Below, piece by piece: positions 23,332 to 35,711 of a DNA stretch of 64,000 nucleotides. Source of the stretch: Cytidiella melzeri (Eukaryota; Basidiomycota; Agaricomycetes; Polyporales; Irpicaceae); the NCBI GenBank assembly GCA_022592445.1, contig JABYQR010000041.1, positions 1 through 64,000 on the forward strand, read 5' to 3'. A program made the translations under genes and the position numbers. The notes under the pieces were generated by a model. It saw only the letters and a list, made by a program, of their open reading frames with translations. It was not told where the DNA came from and searched no databases. The stretch's first letter is position 1; each line of letters begins with the position of its first letter.

Positions 23332-23405
23332 TTACCAGTGAGGGGAATTGACCCCGGAACCCATGCAAAACTAACAGACATGATAAACTACTCAGCTATG
23401 GGAGC
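23332..23405 (-). other. tRNA-like segment, possible SINE head
   Basis: The minus strand reads like a tRNA: an A-box-like TAGCTGAGTAG and a T-arm GGGGTCAATTCCCC with correct spacing. The acceptor stem does not close, so it is not a functional tRNA. It could be a decayed tRNA gene or the head of a tRNA-derived SINE. It lies 66 bp from an LTR. Confidence 0.35.
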
Positions 23406-23471
23406 ATCTACAGCTAAGAGTGATGATTCATTGCAAAGTGGACACATCAACAAGATAAAGTTGCTTTTATA

Positions 23472-24147
23472 TGTAACAGTAATGCTACACTCATCAGATA
23501 AGTTGGTTAACTTGAGGGGCATGTGGTGAGATAGAGAGTAAGAGAGGTGGTGAGCGAAGTACTGTGAGGTACTGAGTAGTCCTGGACCAACAGAGTGGTT
23601 AAGACTGAGGGGATATGCCCTCAGGAGTGCCTCTTATATACATGAAGGGGAGTACCCCAGGTACTACCCTAAGACCTCTAATATCTACATGAGTGAGCAA
23701 AGTAATCTACCTTACTAAGCATGCCCTATGCCCTAGAGGTGCCACTTCAATAATCAACCAATAGCAATTGACCCCATGAATCAGTCCCAAGGCTAGACTT
23801 GTTCTAGCTTGTTCTAAGACAAGGCTAGACTTTTCCAGAAGGTTCTAAGAACTATGACATCATCTACTAGAATGTTCTACACTATGACATCATAGTTCCA
23901 GCACGTTCCACAAGGTTCCAGAGAGTTCTATCATGTGATACACAGATAGGGAAAGGAGTGCATCAGCACATCAGAGACAGAGGGTGCAGCAGCACATCAA
24001 TTGATAGGCACTGACATAAGCACCTAATAAGCACCAGATAAGCGCTGGATAAGCACCTAAATAGACGCCGGATAAGTGCCTAAATATTCCCAATAATACT
24101 GTTGCCTGGTAAGGCAAGTCTTGTAGAAACATTGAAAATCTGTGACA
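23472..24147 (-). mobile_element. Solo LTR, family A, copy 5 (TTATA target duplication)
   Basis: 676 bp, reverse orientation, TGTAACAG to CTGTGACA on the plus strand. The exact duplication TTATA occurs at 23467-23471 and 24148-24152. It keeps the conserved promoter-like block and a short GAAnnTT region. Confidence 0.87.
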
Positions 24148-24179
24148 TTATATATAGTTATGGCCAGTATACTTATAGA

Positions 24180-25225
24180 GGTAAATAATCTAAACACGTT
24201 AGTAACAAAAGTTGTAAACTCCAACAGAATTACTCTTTGAAGTGAGTAATGCAAGCTCATTAGTAACAAAGGTTACTAGCAATGACAGAAATACTTATCA
24301 AAGTAAGTATTCTAACCAAGTTTATAATGTAAGTTGTTACCTGTCACCAAAGTACTTATGAAAGTGAGTGATTTAAATACATTGGTAACAAAAGCTGTTA
24401 CTGGTAACAAAGTTGCTTATGAAAGTGGATAATAGGGTCACATTGGTAACAAAAGTTGTTACCAAGAACAACATTACTTATCAAATTGAAAGTTGCTAGT
24501 GAGAATTGTTACCAGTAACATCAAAGTGAGTAATGAGGGAACATTAGTGACAAAAGTTGTTACCAACAACAAAATGACATATCAATAATCAAAGTGAGTA
24601 GGTCAAACACATTAGTCATAAAACTTGTTACCAATAACAAAGTCACTTATGAAAGTGGGTAATCCAAACACACTAGTAACTTAGTTATTACCAATAACAA
24701 AATTACTTATCAAAGTAAGTATTCTGGGCCAGTGAATAATAAAAGTTGTAACTAATAACACAATTCCTTATCAAAGTGGCTAATTCCAGCACATTAGTAA
24801 AACAGTTACTTATCAAGGTGGGTAATGCAGGCACATTAATGATAAATGTTTGACCAATAAAAAGTTACTTATGAAAGTGAGTGATCTAAGCACATTGGTA
24901 ATTAAAGTTGTTACCAGTCACAAAATCACTTACTGAAATGGGTAATCCACAAACACATTAGTAGCAAAAGTTGTTACCAGTAACAAAGTTAGTTATCAAA
25001 GTGAGTGTTTTGAACACATTGGTAAAACAATTGTTACCAGTAAGATGATTACTCATGAAAGTAGGTAAACCATACACATTAGTAACAAAAGTTGTTACCA
25101 ATGACAAAATTACTTAACAAAGTAAGTATGCTGAGCAATTTACTAACAAAAATTGGTGCCAGTAACAAAAAATACTTATCAAAGTGGGTTATATGGGGCA
25201 CATTAGTAACAGAAGTTGTGACAAA
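24180..25225. repeat. Minisatellite array, ~60-bp period, about 17 units
   Basis: Diverged units share CATTAGTAACAAAAGTTGTT followed by ACCAGTAACAAAGTTACTTA and TCAAAGTGAGTAAT. Each unit contains a short inverted motif, GTTACC..GGTAAC or a variant. Units differ by substitutions and small indels, so the array is old. It has no coding potential. Confidence 0.8.
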
Positions 25226-25879
25226 TGATGCTTGCTTGTCTCATGGATGAACTTATCACATGACATGAGTTACATGAGACCTCAAATAATCATATGGTAG
25301 GAGGACTGTCAGTCAATTGAAGACAGAAGTTTGCTGCTTTAGCACTACTTGACAAAATCACTTAAGTGAGATTCATGAAAGTACACCTAAAGATGTTTGT
25401 GGTAATCATTGCATATTATCATGTTGACATGCCAGAGGGATAGAATACATATCTAAAACTCTACCACAACTGTCAAAGTGGAATGGTAAAGATGTTTACA
25501 GCATTGAGGATCTGTTTGAAGAGGCAGTCTGGCAAATATTGAACAGAACTGAGGGAGATAAAATACAAATAAGACAGTCAATGATACAATGGAAGAGAAC
25601 ATGTAAATTCTACAGTAGACTGATTTGTATCTGCTCAAGTCAAAACTGAAATCAAACGTCTTAGTGAGGTGGAAGGTATAAAATCATTCAACAAGGGTAG
25701 AAAGGACTTGAAAAAAGTCAAATACTCAACCAAACCCATAAGACACAAAAAGTCAATGTGAACCCAGTACTATCCAATTGACTTGGTCTCAAGGAATTCA
25801 ACTGGAATAGTTGATCATATAGTTGGGCATATGATAGCTTGTTCACTACACTTATCAACATTAAGACTAAGGACAGTGA
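25226..25879. other. AT-rich sequence, no gene recognised
   Basis: Plus-strand frames about 25490-25860 are repeatedly stopped. They may be a decayed element gene, but I recognise no family. It lies between the minisatellite and a Gypsy solo LTR. Confidence 0.35.
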
Positions 25880-25884
25880 CAAAT

Positions 25885-26577
25885 TGCTACGAACAGTCTT
25901 CACACTTTACTATTTTCATTCTTTTCTCATAACAAGTAGCTAGCTATTTCTTTGCTTTACCTTGACGATCCAACTTGTCCTTTCCCCATTAGTTCCAATC
26001 CCTTGTCATTCCCGTTCAACACGGACTATTATGTCATTAACCCCCTCACTTTGTTCTTATTACTTCAGACCTAACCCCTATTGGTTGCCATTGCTTTGGT
26101 TTTACCCTCGGCTCTTCCATAACTCCGTTACCGTTCTATCAGGTCTAACCCTGTCTATCCCCTGTTTCAGGTCCAAGCCCTTCTATCCCCTGTTTTGGGT
26201 CCAACCCCGTCTATCCCCTGTTTCGGGATCAACCCCGTCTATCTCCTGTTTCGGGATCAACCCCTTCTATTGTTCTTTGGCTCATGTTCCATCTCTCTAT
26301 TGTCTATTGTTCTTCCTTTCCATTCCATTGATTGGCTACCACTACATCAGACTGGTCCATAAGTAGTTAGGTCAACATGTATAAATAGCCACTAGACATG
26401 GGGCTAGAACCTCAGTCTATCCACTTTGTATCAATATTCCTTCTATCAAACCATCATCTGTCTGCCACTATGCTTGACAGCGACCGTGCGGCCTAGACCA
26501 TCATTCGACCTTGTGTGTAGCTACACCAAGGGGTTCTGACTTGACAACCTGTCTCTTGACGATAGTCGGTCTTAAAA
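25885..26577 (+). mobile_element. Gypsy solo LTR (family B), CAAAT target duplication
   Basis: It is homologous to 20440-21160. It starts TGCTACGAACAGTC and ends GGTCTTAAAA. The exact duplication CAAAT occurs at 25880-25884 and 26578-26582. It has three or four CCCCTGTTTCGGG-type units at 26150-26270, more than the other copy. No internal region follows. Confidence 0.85.
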
Positions 26578-26582
26578 CAAAT

Positions 26583-27654
26583 GAAAAAAATCAACTCCGA
26601 CAGGCAATAATTACTTGAAAATGCTTTGTGATATCTTTAAAGATCTGTATATTGAGATAGTGACATTGAAGATGCTATAACCATTAATCAAGATTGCCTG
26701 CATCAGGATCTACCAGATATATCTTTCAGAGATGCAACTAGTAACAATGTAGGAGAACTTTGTGAATATATGCTTTTACCAGTTACAAGCTCAAAATTTA
26801 TAGTGATATATTTTGATGTGAAATTAAATCATATGCTAGATCTACTCTATGGCGCTGCACAAAGAATAGCTGGAAGAATAAATCAAGTGTAATGGCTCAT
26901 GTAACGGAAAACCTTTTTCCAGCTGGATGAATGCTTTAAGGCACATCACATCAAAGAAACAGTGCACCCGCTATCATAGAGGTAATGACATTTTATTCAA
27001 ATCTGAACATATTATGCAGGCTAGTAGATATGTCTTTCACTTGTGTGGAATTAACTACATGGTGACAGCCATTTCACTTGCCATATTATTGATAACAATG
27101 CTCATACATTGTTTCACAATGGGATACACACTGATATACATGCTGATCAAAATGGTCACACTACAGAAATAAACTTTAATCTGTTGATTAAGGATGCAAA
27201 TGTTCAGTTGCAATATATACATGCTCTACTATAAACTAAACAATGTTTTTATTTAAGATGTACAACATTCAAATCACATTTTGTACTTCAGGAATTGTAT
27301 CTTGCCATTTGCTGGCCCTACTCCCGCAAGTTTGTACTGAGGCAGACCTGTGAAGCAATGAATACATTGCTAACTTGTGCTGAACACACTTAAGTGGCTA
27401 CAGATAACCCAATGTCTCTTTGAGATGAGGTCCTACACACAAGATAAAATTTATACACCAGCTTGACTCCAGAGGCTTTGTGTAAAATCTTTTCAGGAAT
27501 ATTCAGAGCTGTAAGAGCCCGAAGGATTAGAGTGTCCCGAAGGGTGGTAGTGTCCCGAGGAGCGCTAGTATACTGTACCATCCAAGTTACTTGATCCTAA
27601 GGGATTCAAGTTGCAGTATATATAAATGCTCTACCACCAACTAAACACTTGTTT
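26583..27654. other. AT-rich decayed sequence, no gene recognised
   Basis: It contains an 81-codon plus frame (26927-27172) without recognisable motifs. A segment around 27195-27245 (TTGCAATATATACATGCTCT) is repeated in related form at about 27610-27655, so part is duplicated. Confidence 0.35.
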
Positions 27655-27870
27655 TTAGGTAAGAGAGGGGGGGAAACTTGATGTGTTTCAAGTGTGCACA
27701 AACTTGAGAACCCTGAGTAAATGAAATGGCAGTGAGATTGCTGGTAGCAACCATCTCACTAACAGGTAGTTTGTTGGTCAGTGGCATACATCATTAGACT
27801 AGATACATTGGCATCTTGCACTAATTTTCTTGTGCAATATGCAGATCATGTTGGTGTGCAGTCACAGCGT
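27655..27870 (+). repeat. Dispersed repeat C, copy 1
   Basis: About 215 bp that recurs at 44285-44490 and 45370-45575, including AACCCTGAGTAAATGAAATG, GGTAGCA..CCATCTCACT and ATTGGCATCTTGCACTA. It has no coding potential. Confidence 0.75.
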
Positions 27871-28090
27871 AATGGTGGTGTTGTTCCCTCCAGGAATAAT
27901 GTGGTAAACATGTAGAAACAATCAAGTGTATTCTCCGTAGTTTCCATTGCCAATAACATGGAAATAATGAAACCGGTTAACAAAATATTTCCGCCGGAAA
28001 CTCACCGGAAATCACCTCAATATTACCACGTGACTTCATCATTGTTTCCTTCCCGAGTGGACAGCATGCTTCCAGATGGTTTCAGTAGGA

Positions 28091-28201
28091 AACAATGAGG
28101 AATCAGCGACAACGTTTCCAGATCCTATTGGCTGTAATAAGTTTCGGCCAGAAACCACAGCCAATAGGATCTGGAAACGTTGTCGCTGATTCCTCATTGT
28201 T
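28091..28201. repeat. Perfect 45-bp inverted repeat (hairpin)
   Basis: Arms 28091-28135 and 28157-28201 are perfectly complementary and separated by 21 bp. Surrounding sequence 27930-28090 also holds GGAAAC / GTTTCC motifs in both orientations. It may be a small foldback MITE or fused MITE ends. No target duplication is evident. Confidence 0.7.
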
Positions 28202-28940
28202 CTCGTAGTCTCCTACGCAGGTCCATGAAACGATGCTGTGCCAAAGAGTTCCCAGTCTTATGAGATTTGTCGATAGGTGCCCGTTATGCCAGAATTCAGT
28301 CGTTCTTCCTCGCGTGCGGTGGACTTGTGTTCACGCTCTCGACGGAGGAGGTGACGTTTGCCGCAATGCGTAGGGGCACGATGATGTTCGAAGTCGGTAC
28401 GTCTTTGAAGTGTGGGGGCGGTGGTACCCTCCAGAGCACGAGCATATTCTTCGACTGGGGTTTGCGGTAAGACGAGGCGTTGCAGTGTATGCATACGTAC
28501 TCACAATTGTTATTCTCAAAGTCCTGATCCTCTGAATCTGCCAGTTTGGATGTTGCGCGTCGTTATTCACACCTGGCCATGTCATCATTCGTGACACGCT
28601 TGTTGTTCTGCAGGTAACAGTAAGCAACCCAAGTTCGCAGAGTCGGGCTCACCTTGTACACGTTCATGTGAGCCCATGCAATTTTGCTCTTCAATTGGTC
28701 CGCCTTACGTTCTGCTGATGCGCCTTGTTGTTCTTGGGTTCGAGACCCTCGATATTGTTGTTTTCGTTGTTTCCGTGCAATGCAAAGAGGTTGATGAGGA
28801 CATGTTGCAGTGAGGGCGACAGAGACAAAGGCAACAAGAAACAGAACGCCGGAGCGCCCATCACTTGGTTAGCTTCACATGTTTGGGATGCACAAGTTTT
28901 CTAATTTGGCATAGATACTTGATTGAACTACTACAGCTAC
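28202..28940. other. No gene recognised upstream of the dioxygenase 3' end
   Basis: Short frames overlap on both strands without motifs. It may hold the 3' untranslated region of the dioxygenase gene at the right end. Confidence 0.35.
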
Positions 28941-28945
28941 TGTTC

Positions 28946-31900
28946 TCACATCATGGCTTCCCAGTACGTGTGACAGCGAGAGATGTCGCTACGCACTTTT
29001 TTATAGTGCTTTGCCTTATTGTAATCCTTCCTTCGAATAGTGTTGCAGCTGCCCGTGCTCACCATATTTGCCACACTCGATTGTGCCGGAACTATTGAGC
29101 CATGCAAATCCGAGCTCTCGAACCACCTTTGCAGACAATAATGAGTGTTGGCTCACTTGACAGATGTGGTAGAATTCTTACCATGCCATGTTTGCTACAG
29201 TTTCAACATAGAATCCATACTTACTGTAGCAGAAATCTAATTCTCGGTGTTTGGTGTTTTGTTTTTCCAGCTGGCAGCACAGTGTAGTGGTCATGTCATT
29301 GTCGGCATGGAGTGGTGCGATGTAGTTGGAGCAGTAGTATTGGTTCACTCCCTTTGAGCCCATCTTGCTCAGACCTGCTTCCTTGGTGAGCTTATCCAGT
29401 GTTTTGGCAACACTGTGGTTATATGGGCGAACAGCAGTGAGCAGCAAATCAGCATCCTAAATATGTGGTCAGGATTTTTGGGCTGTTGACAAGAAGGATG
29501 TGTACCAAAGCATGTGACATCAAAGCATCAATTGCTTCAGGAGAATCAGCAGCCATGTGAGTGTAGGGAGCATAACCGTCCCCTGCAGAGCCACCCTGTG
29601 GCTGGCGAGTGCCTACTGGGACCATCTTGCTAGCAGCAAACACTTGAAAGGAAGATCCACGTTTGATCGATTTGTTCTTCATCACCAATGCATGTGACTT
29701 CTTCATGGTGTTGAGTACGGAAGGAGTAAAGGCATTGTAGACCACACCACCGACCTGCGGGCAAGTTAATCAAACATAAGCATTGCAGGATATCATGAAT
29801 CCCTACATTTCTGTCTGTGTGTATGAATATATTAGCGTCTCTACCGCATCGTCGATATACTTCAGGGCGATGCTCGATTCGTACAAACTGCAGTGTAGGA
29901 TCATCTGGAGACCGGTACTGCAGAGCCTTTGCTGAGTTCTAGAAAATATGATCAATTACCCAAGGAAATATCATTGTGTGGCAAAACAATTGACCGTGAC
30001 ACCAATGCGATCATCTGCCATTGCATATGTCAACACAGCTCCTGTCAATGTAGTTGCTTCAGGGTACTCAGAAACATCATAGCGACGAATGCATCGCTCG
30101 AGGACTGGCAGATCTTGGCACATTCGGCATGTTCCTCTTGGCATCGTGTCATGGGCTTCATGGTTCGGGAAAGGTCTCCAGTCATCTGTGATGGCATGGC
30201 TAAAGTTGATCACCACCGGTTCAGCTAGGTACAATTTATTATTCCAGTAAATTAGCAGAGAATGCAGTCACATACAAGATTTTTGGGAAAGTGGCTTTGC
30301 TCTCAAGCTTGAAGGAGGCTTAGGTTGTGATGCCGACATAGCAGAGGGTGGAGGTATAACCTTGGACAAAGGCTTGGAGCTGAATGAAGGTTTCGAGTGA
30401 TGGACGTCACTGTTGAATTGGTCAATAATATTCTTGTGATTTGTGCTATTCTGAAATATTCTCTGCAATGTCGGTGGAAGATCCGTCTTGTTTTTCAAGG
30501 CCTCCTGATGCAGAACTTGAGGCGGCGAAAGAGTTGATTTGGATTCCATCGTGGGGCATTCCACCAAGGGTAAGATTATGTTAATACATAATCTCACACA
30601 ACTCACATGATAGCCCACGCCTACTAAACCATACACCAACCACTCTTTCCAGTTTTCCACAAAACTTGACTCGTCATTGAGAAAAAACACTGCGAGACAA
30701 TTGCCAACATTAGGCACAAGTGTGGGGTGATGTCGCAATATGTCAATGAATGCATTGCCGGAGGGGGTGAGGCTGTTGTCCACCTGCACGGTACAAGATG
30801 TACTCAGAATGTGTTATGAGAGAGATGTATACACATACCGTCACTGCAGGTGTTTTAACAACATCCATTTTGAATGCTTCGGTAGGTGTCCAGGCATGCA
30901 CAAGCTCACCCAATGTGTCTCGCCATAGACCGATGTTACAAGTGTCAATAATAGCAGGCGACAGCTGGTACGATCGACCAGGAGCAGCCAAATCTAGCAA
31001 TGTGCGTACCAACCCTGTGGTCTTTCATGCAGTGAGTAATAATCACTGTGGGTGCACAGTTTACTCACAGCAATCACTTGTCGCCATTTATCTGTGCTAT
31101 ACACAGATTTTCGTATCTTCCTCATCTGTGTTACAGTGTCGAGACATGCCGCGCGAAGTGGCAGTAGTTGCTATGTCACGCAGTGAATCCAAGGTTATTA
31201 AGATGATTGAGAGACACAGAATTGCTACTCACATCTATGAACTGGTAACTGCCAACAGTGTCATTGCTGTAGAAGAAGTCCTCCAACGATTTCTTCCAAA
31301 GGTCACACTTCATGGTGAATTGTGTCTCATTGCTAAAGCCCTCTCTGCGGTGGTGTTGGAAGGTGCGTTTGGCTGGAATTAACCATCAGAATTGGCATGG
31401 GCATGATAGAATGAAATCAAACCTGTATGTGCGAAGGTCTGTGAACATGTTGAATATCATGCTCATCATCTGACTCATCGCAGTCACTGTCAGAATCGCT
31501 TGCGTCCAGGTCATCGAGGAGTGAATCGTGTATACAAGTGTCGTATCTTTGCTTGCATGTATCATGAAACAGACCTTGCTTTGTAGGGCGTGACTTTGGT
31601 CACAGTGAGTGTTTGTAGTCCACTCGATTTGACTATGCTCACCTGCATCTCCCACATATCTTTTGAAACCTGACGTAAATACCGTAATCCTTCAAGATCC
31701 AGCTTCTCCGTAGGAGCGTGATTGACAACCACATGGCGTTTGTAAGTGTATTCGATGAAGGTATTGACCGCGTTTTCAAACAACATGTAGTCTCCTAGAC
31801 ACCAAGCTGTCCACTCGCCCAGCAACTCATGCTACAAATTGAGGAAGATATGAGTTGATTGTAGCGCAGTTGCATATCAGCGGTGACTCACCCATAGACC

Positions 31901-32092
31901 TGTGCGGTCTGTCAGCATCTCGCTTTGGATAACCGCTCTAGTGTGTTCGTGGTTGGCTCGTGTGACCCTCTCTGTGTTGTTCTCAGTTGCAATAGCTTTG
32001 GGCCAAGATCCATGACACAAGAAGTTATCCAACTCGTACTGGCGCGAGAACATTTTCGGTTCAGCACGCACGATGAGGGTCGGATGAGACAT
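28946..32092 (-). CDS. TET/JBP-like 2-oxoglutarate, Fe(II) dioxygenase, multi-exon
   Basis: The C-terminal exons carry the dioxygenase core: an H-x-D pair in APLHADNDMTTT (about 29330), a second His in WFESSDLHGSIVP after an intron (about 29117-29170), and a downstream Arg-rich segment (TIRRKDYNK) for the 2-oxoglutarate carboxylate. This matches the fungal TET/JBP families that oxidise methylated DNA bases and are often linked to KDZ transposons. Upstream exons encode ELDNFLCHGSWPKAI (about 32010), GEWTAWCLGDYMLFENAV (about 31810), an acidic Asp/Ser stretch (about 31530-31450) and GTRQPQGGSAGDGYAPY (about 29610-29560). The start was chosen at MSHPTLIV, the first Met in frame with the conserved exon. 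At least eight exons; several boundaries are uncertain. I saw no stop in the core. Function on DNA is inference. Confidence 0.65.
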
Positions 32093-32483
32093 TGGTGTGG
32101 AAACTGAAGAGTACATGTGAACCACAGATGTATATGATATGTTTTTCACTTACTTGTTTTGTTGATGTCAGAGTAAAGGTTGAAGCTCAGTGAGCTTCAA
32201 CCGTGTGTTGGTCGTCAAAGGGGCAGCGCTTATAATGTTTGCACACTGTGTACTTTGCTCAACAGTATTATATTTATTGCATATTTTGGACATAGAAACA
32301 CGGGACATTGGTGAGCATAGTACAATACTGCATACAAGAAGCTCCCGGATCCCAGACAGCCTTCGGTGTCACCGCCGCCGTGTTCAACTCGATCATCGGC
32401 AGGTGCTACTGAGGTCACCTCCTTGGCTGTTTTGATACAATTCGGATCTTCAATCCCCATATCCCACTGATTCAACGCTGCGA

Positions 32484-34462
32484 CTATAAGGTGATGTACG
32501 CGTGAGGGTGTACCGGGCGAGGAGGGGCGATACTGTGTAAAGCATTTTGGGAAAGACTGAACGGGTTTGAGCCCAGAGTGACATTGAGTGGGAACCCACC
32601 TGGAGGGCTCGTAGTTGAATGTCCGAAGATGTTGGGAGGAGCGTAATTGGGCATTATGGGCATCGTGCTGCCAGATGGCCCGGCGAAGGATCGCAATAAA
32701 GAGAACAAAGATGGGAGTGTCATGGGGGAGGTCGACGAGGACATGTAGCCGAACGGGTCGGACGCACCCGTCTCGTGATGGTGCGGCTGCGACAATGGGT
32801 GATATTCCACTGCCGCCATCGACGCTGCCCTCGAGGGGAGTTGTGGCAGATGTCTCTCCGCTGGTAGATCTACTCATTGAAGTAGAGCCTGAAGTTGAGG
32901 AAGCACCAAGAGATGATCCATGAGCGGAGGATGCAGCAGATTCGAGCTAGCCGATAGTAGAGCGTTGTTGTGTTGAGGTAGTATGAGAGTGCCAAGACGG
33001 TATACAGAGCCTGAAACAGTCTGCAGGGGGTATGTTAGAATGGTGGGCCGCTCGTCTTGTATGGAGTAGCAGGTTGAGATGGAATGATACGCAGACTCCG
33101 TGAGATCAGGGGTATGGCCGTGGCAAGAGTAATTAATGTCAGCGGGGTTCATCCGTGCTCACCACCGTCAGCGAACCAAATCTATTTATCCCAAAAGTCT
33201 TTTTGGCAAAGTGGCTGAAAGGTGGCCAGAGGAAGCGTGCTGGTAGCTGAGGTACGTAAGTATAACGGTGTTTGAGATCTTGCGCATATGCCATGGACGC
33301 CACCGAGCGAACTTGCAGTCTTAGAGTGGAGGCAATCAACGACTAGGCATACGCTCGAGCAAGTACCATACCCGAGTGGTGGTGAGGTAGCAGGCTGCGT
33401 GGTGGTTATAGACTGATCGGCGAATTGGTTGTCTGAAGTGAAGTGGCTACTCGATCTCTGGCGTCTCATAAAAAATGTACTACAGTACATATTGTGCTTA
33501 GCATCGAGCTACCGAACACCAAAAAAGTACCAGCTAAGCTACACATAATTTGTGGGCATATTATCTATGCTATGGTGTGGGTGCAATACACACCGTGGTT
33601 CACTGCGGTTGCAGGCGTCTGAAGACTGTAACAGCTCGACATGCGAGTCGAATTTCTAGGGTTGCGGCATCGTAGCGGTGGACAACGTGCACGAGGAGTA
33701 GGTAGTGGAATCTGGGATGAGTCAGCAATCAGTTGTGTGTAGATATGCGTCAGAATACCATCCGGGATATATCTGAAAATTCCCCAGTTAGGAGGAGCTC
33801 TACTCGACGGTATGTTGTCGTCTCACCTAAGAGCGGTAAGACTCGATTTGTCAGGATTGCCCATACCCATGGTATTCCATAGCCTAGCCCGTACGCGGTA
33901 TCCGTAGAAGCCGTCCACCCAGCGATGATTAAGGCGGTCGCGACCGTGCATCCCGTCGCGCCCCAGACGACAGCCGTAACACGACACACACGGTGCATCA
34001 CACGTGATGCCTCGTAACGATAGTGCAAAGCCTGACGAAACATAAGTCCGCCACTGCCATCTGCGGAAACGATTTCCTCAATGATTGAGTAAGTGAGAGA
34101 GGGGAGGAGTTTGTGCGGGGGCAGGGAGGAAACGCGGATGGGGAGGCAGATATGTCTAACCTGAATTCAAGCGATGAGGAGGGGCACACAAAACGTGAGC
34201 ATAAAGCAGGGGAAGGCCATGACTCACAAGGATAACATGTCTGAATGACGGTTGACCCCAAAGGCCTGAATTGCTCCCTCTCGGGGAAAGGCTCGTTGTC
34301 GGGCCAGTACATGACACATGGGCTCAGTGGTTCTGACGAGATATTCCGAACGCGTCCGCCGCTGGCGAGCGCATGGCCACTGGGGGTTAAGAGCGGATAC
34401 ATCGGCGGAGGAGCTTTGGTGGGAAAATCACGTGAAGCAGAGGAGTTGCGCAACAAGCTCAT
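32484..34462 (-). CDS. Unknown gene: PLLTPSG / WPDNEP module and two membrane segments
   Basis: The upstream exon (34462-about 34240) encodes PLLTPSGHALASGGRVRN and PCVMYWPDNEPFPE. This module recurs in basidiomycete proteins of unknown function, some with RanBP2 zinc fingers, though no complete finger is visible here. After an intron ending CCGCAG at about 34072, an exon encodes FRQALHYRYEASRVMHRVCR and two hydrophobic segments (about 33975-33900 and 33870-33835). A Ser/Thr/Pro-rich tail (about 33490-33180, and 32819-32484) may be the cytosolic C-terminus. Whether these parts form one gene or two is not certain. The start at MSLLRNSS is provisional. GC content and codon use are unlike the neighbouring repeats, so this is probably a host gene. 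Confidence 0.4.
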
Positions 34463-35711
34463 TGTGTGCGTAGAGGCGCAGGAGGCAATGTTTGGGCGCG
34501 CTGAGAAGGAGGAGCTGGAGGCCCGGAAAGTGGAAGAGACGGGACAAAATGAGAGTTGGATTCAGAGAACAAGCACATTGAGTGGCGTGGGTTGCCGCAT
34601 CCGTAGCAGACCATGTTCCTACTGAAAGGCAAAATGAGGTTGAGCGAGAGGAAGATGGCGGGGGTGGCTGCGACAATGCTGATTGCCTTTTCAGCCAGAG
34701 ACAAAGGTGGCGATCAGTGCGATCAAAATTGAAAACGCACGCAGACAATCGAGCTGGGGCGACTTGGGTCGGAGACTCGGATTTAACGACGAAAAACTCA
34801 CCTAAAGTTATGTGTGAAGCACGCCACGCATCTGTTGAATGTTCAAGAAAAATTGTCAGCGGAACCATACAGGGGTAAAACTGAGGCGGGAGCAGCTCCG
34901 GAACCACACCAACACTGCATGCAAGTGCGCGAAACCATAGAAACACAAAAAAGGCGGACACTCAGATATCAAACTGACGGTGAGGAGCATGAAACATTGA
35001 TTTCCACCAAGGCAAAGTGCAAATATAGAACCGAAAGACTCACATCCAGTCTCCCAACCGGAACTCAGTCTTGGCTGTCTGACTCGTTAGAGCCGGTCCG
35101 AGGGCTTGCGAAGGGTACTTGGTGGCGGCGGTCTACAATTAGGGAATCAGATGATGGTCAGCATACGTGGAATCGGCACTCAGGTACCGAGGAATAAGCA
35201 AATGAATGTTCAATGTAAAACGCAAGGCAGTTTGAGACTAAGTCTTGACGTTCCTGGGCAATCAGCATCGTGTTATCAACTGTATCCGGCAGCGTCGTCG
35301 TCAAGACCCGGGAGCAAAAAACAAAAAACAAGGGCGGCGAACAGAAGGAACGAACCTGATCATGTGTCGTGTACAGTAGAAATATCTTTGCGCCTTTGTC
35401 AACTTGCAAGAGCATCAAGAATGCTTGTAGATGCGAGGGAGGAAAGCGCGAGGAAGGGCGAGCAGTGTACACGACCAGAGACGGTGTGCTCTATATATAT
35501 CCACCAGAGAGGCCAGTCAATGACGCGAGAATGAGACACGAACAGGGTGTACGTACATCTGACCCTCGTAGTTGCATGGCGAATTGAATCCGTGGGTTCA
35601 TGCTCTTGCCGTGCACTGCAGTCGGAGCAGTGTATGGACAGTGACAGCGCCCTGTCGCGATGCAGGTTCGCGTACGGTTGGCGGCAGGTGTGGAGTGTCC
35701 GTGTGCGCTAG
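34463..35711. other. Probable upstream exons and intergenic region
   Basis: A minus-strand GTGAGT..TTTCAG pair (about 34803 to 34622) could be an intron of the gene to the left. A TATATATAT stretch lies at about 35490. Long overlapping frames on both strands reflect high GC rather than coding. Confidence 0.3.

Noticed and set aside
24180..25225. CRISPR array
   Set aside because: Units are diverged along their whole length with no constant repeat separated by unique spacers, and the genome is eukaryotic. It is a minisatellite.
34245..34625. Plus-strand 126-codon gene
   Set aside because: The opposite strand of the same stretch encodes the PLLTPSG / WPDNEP module with fitting splice sites, which is the more credible choice.
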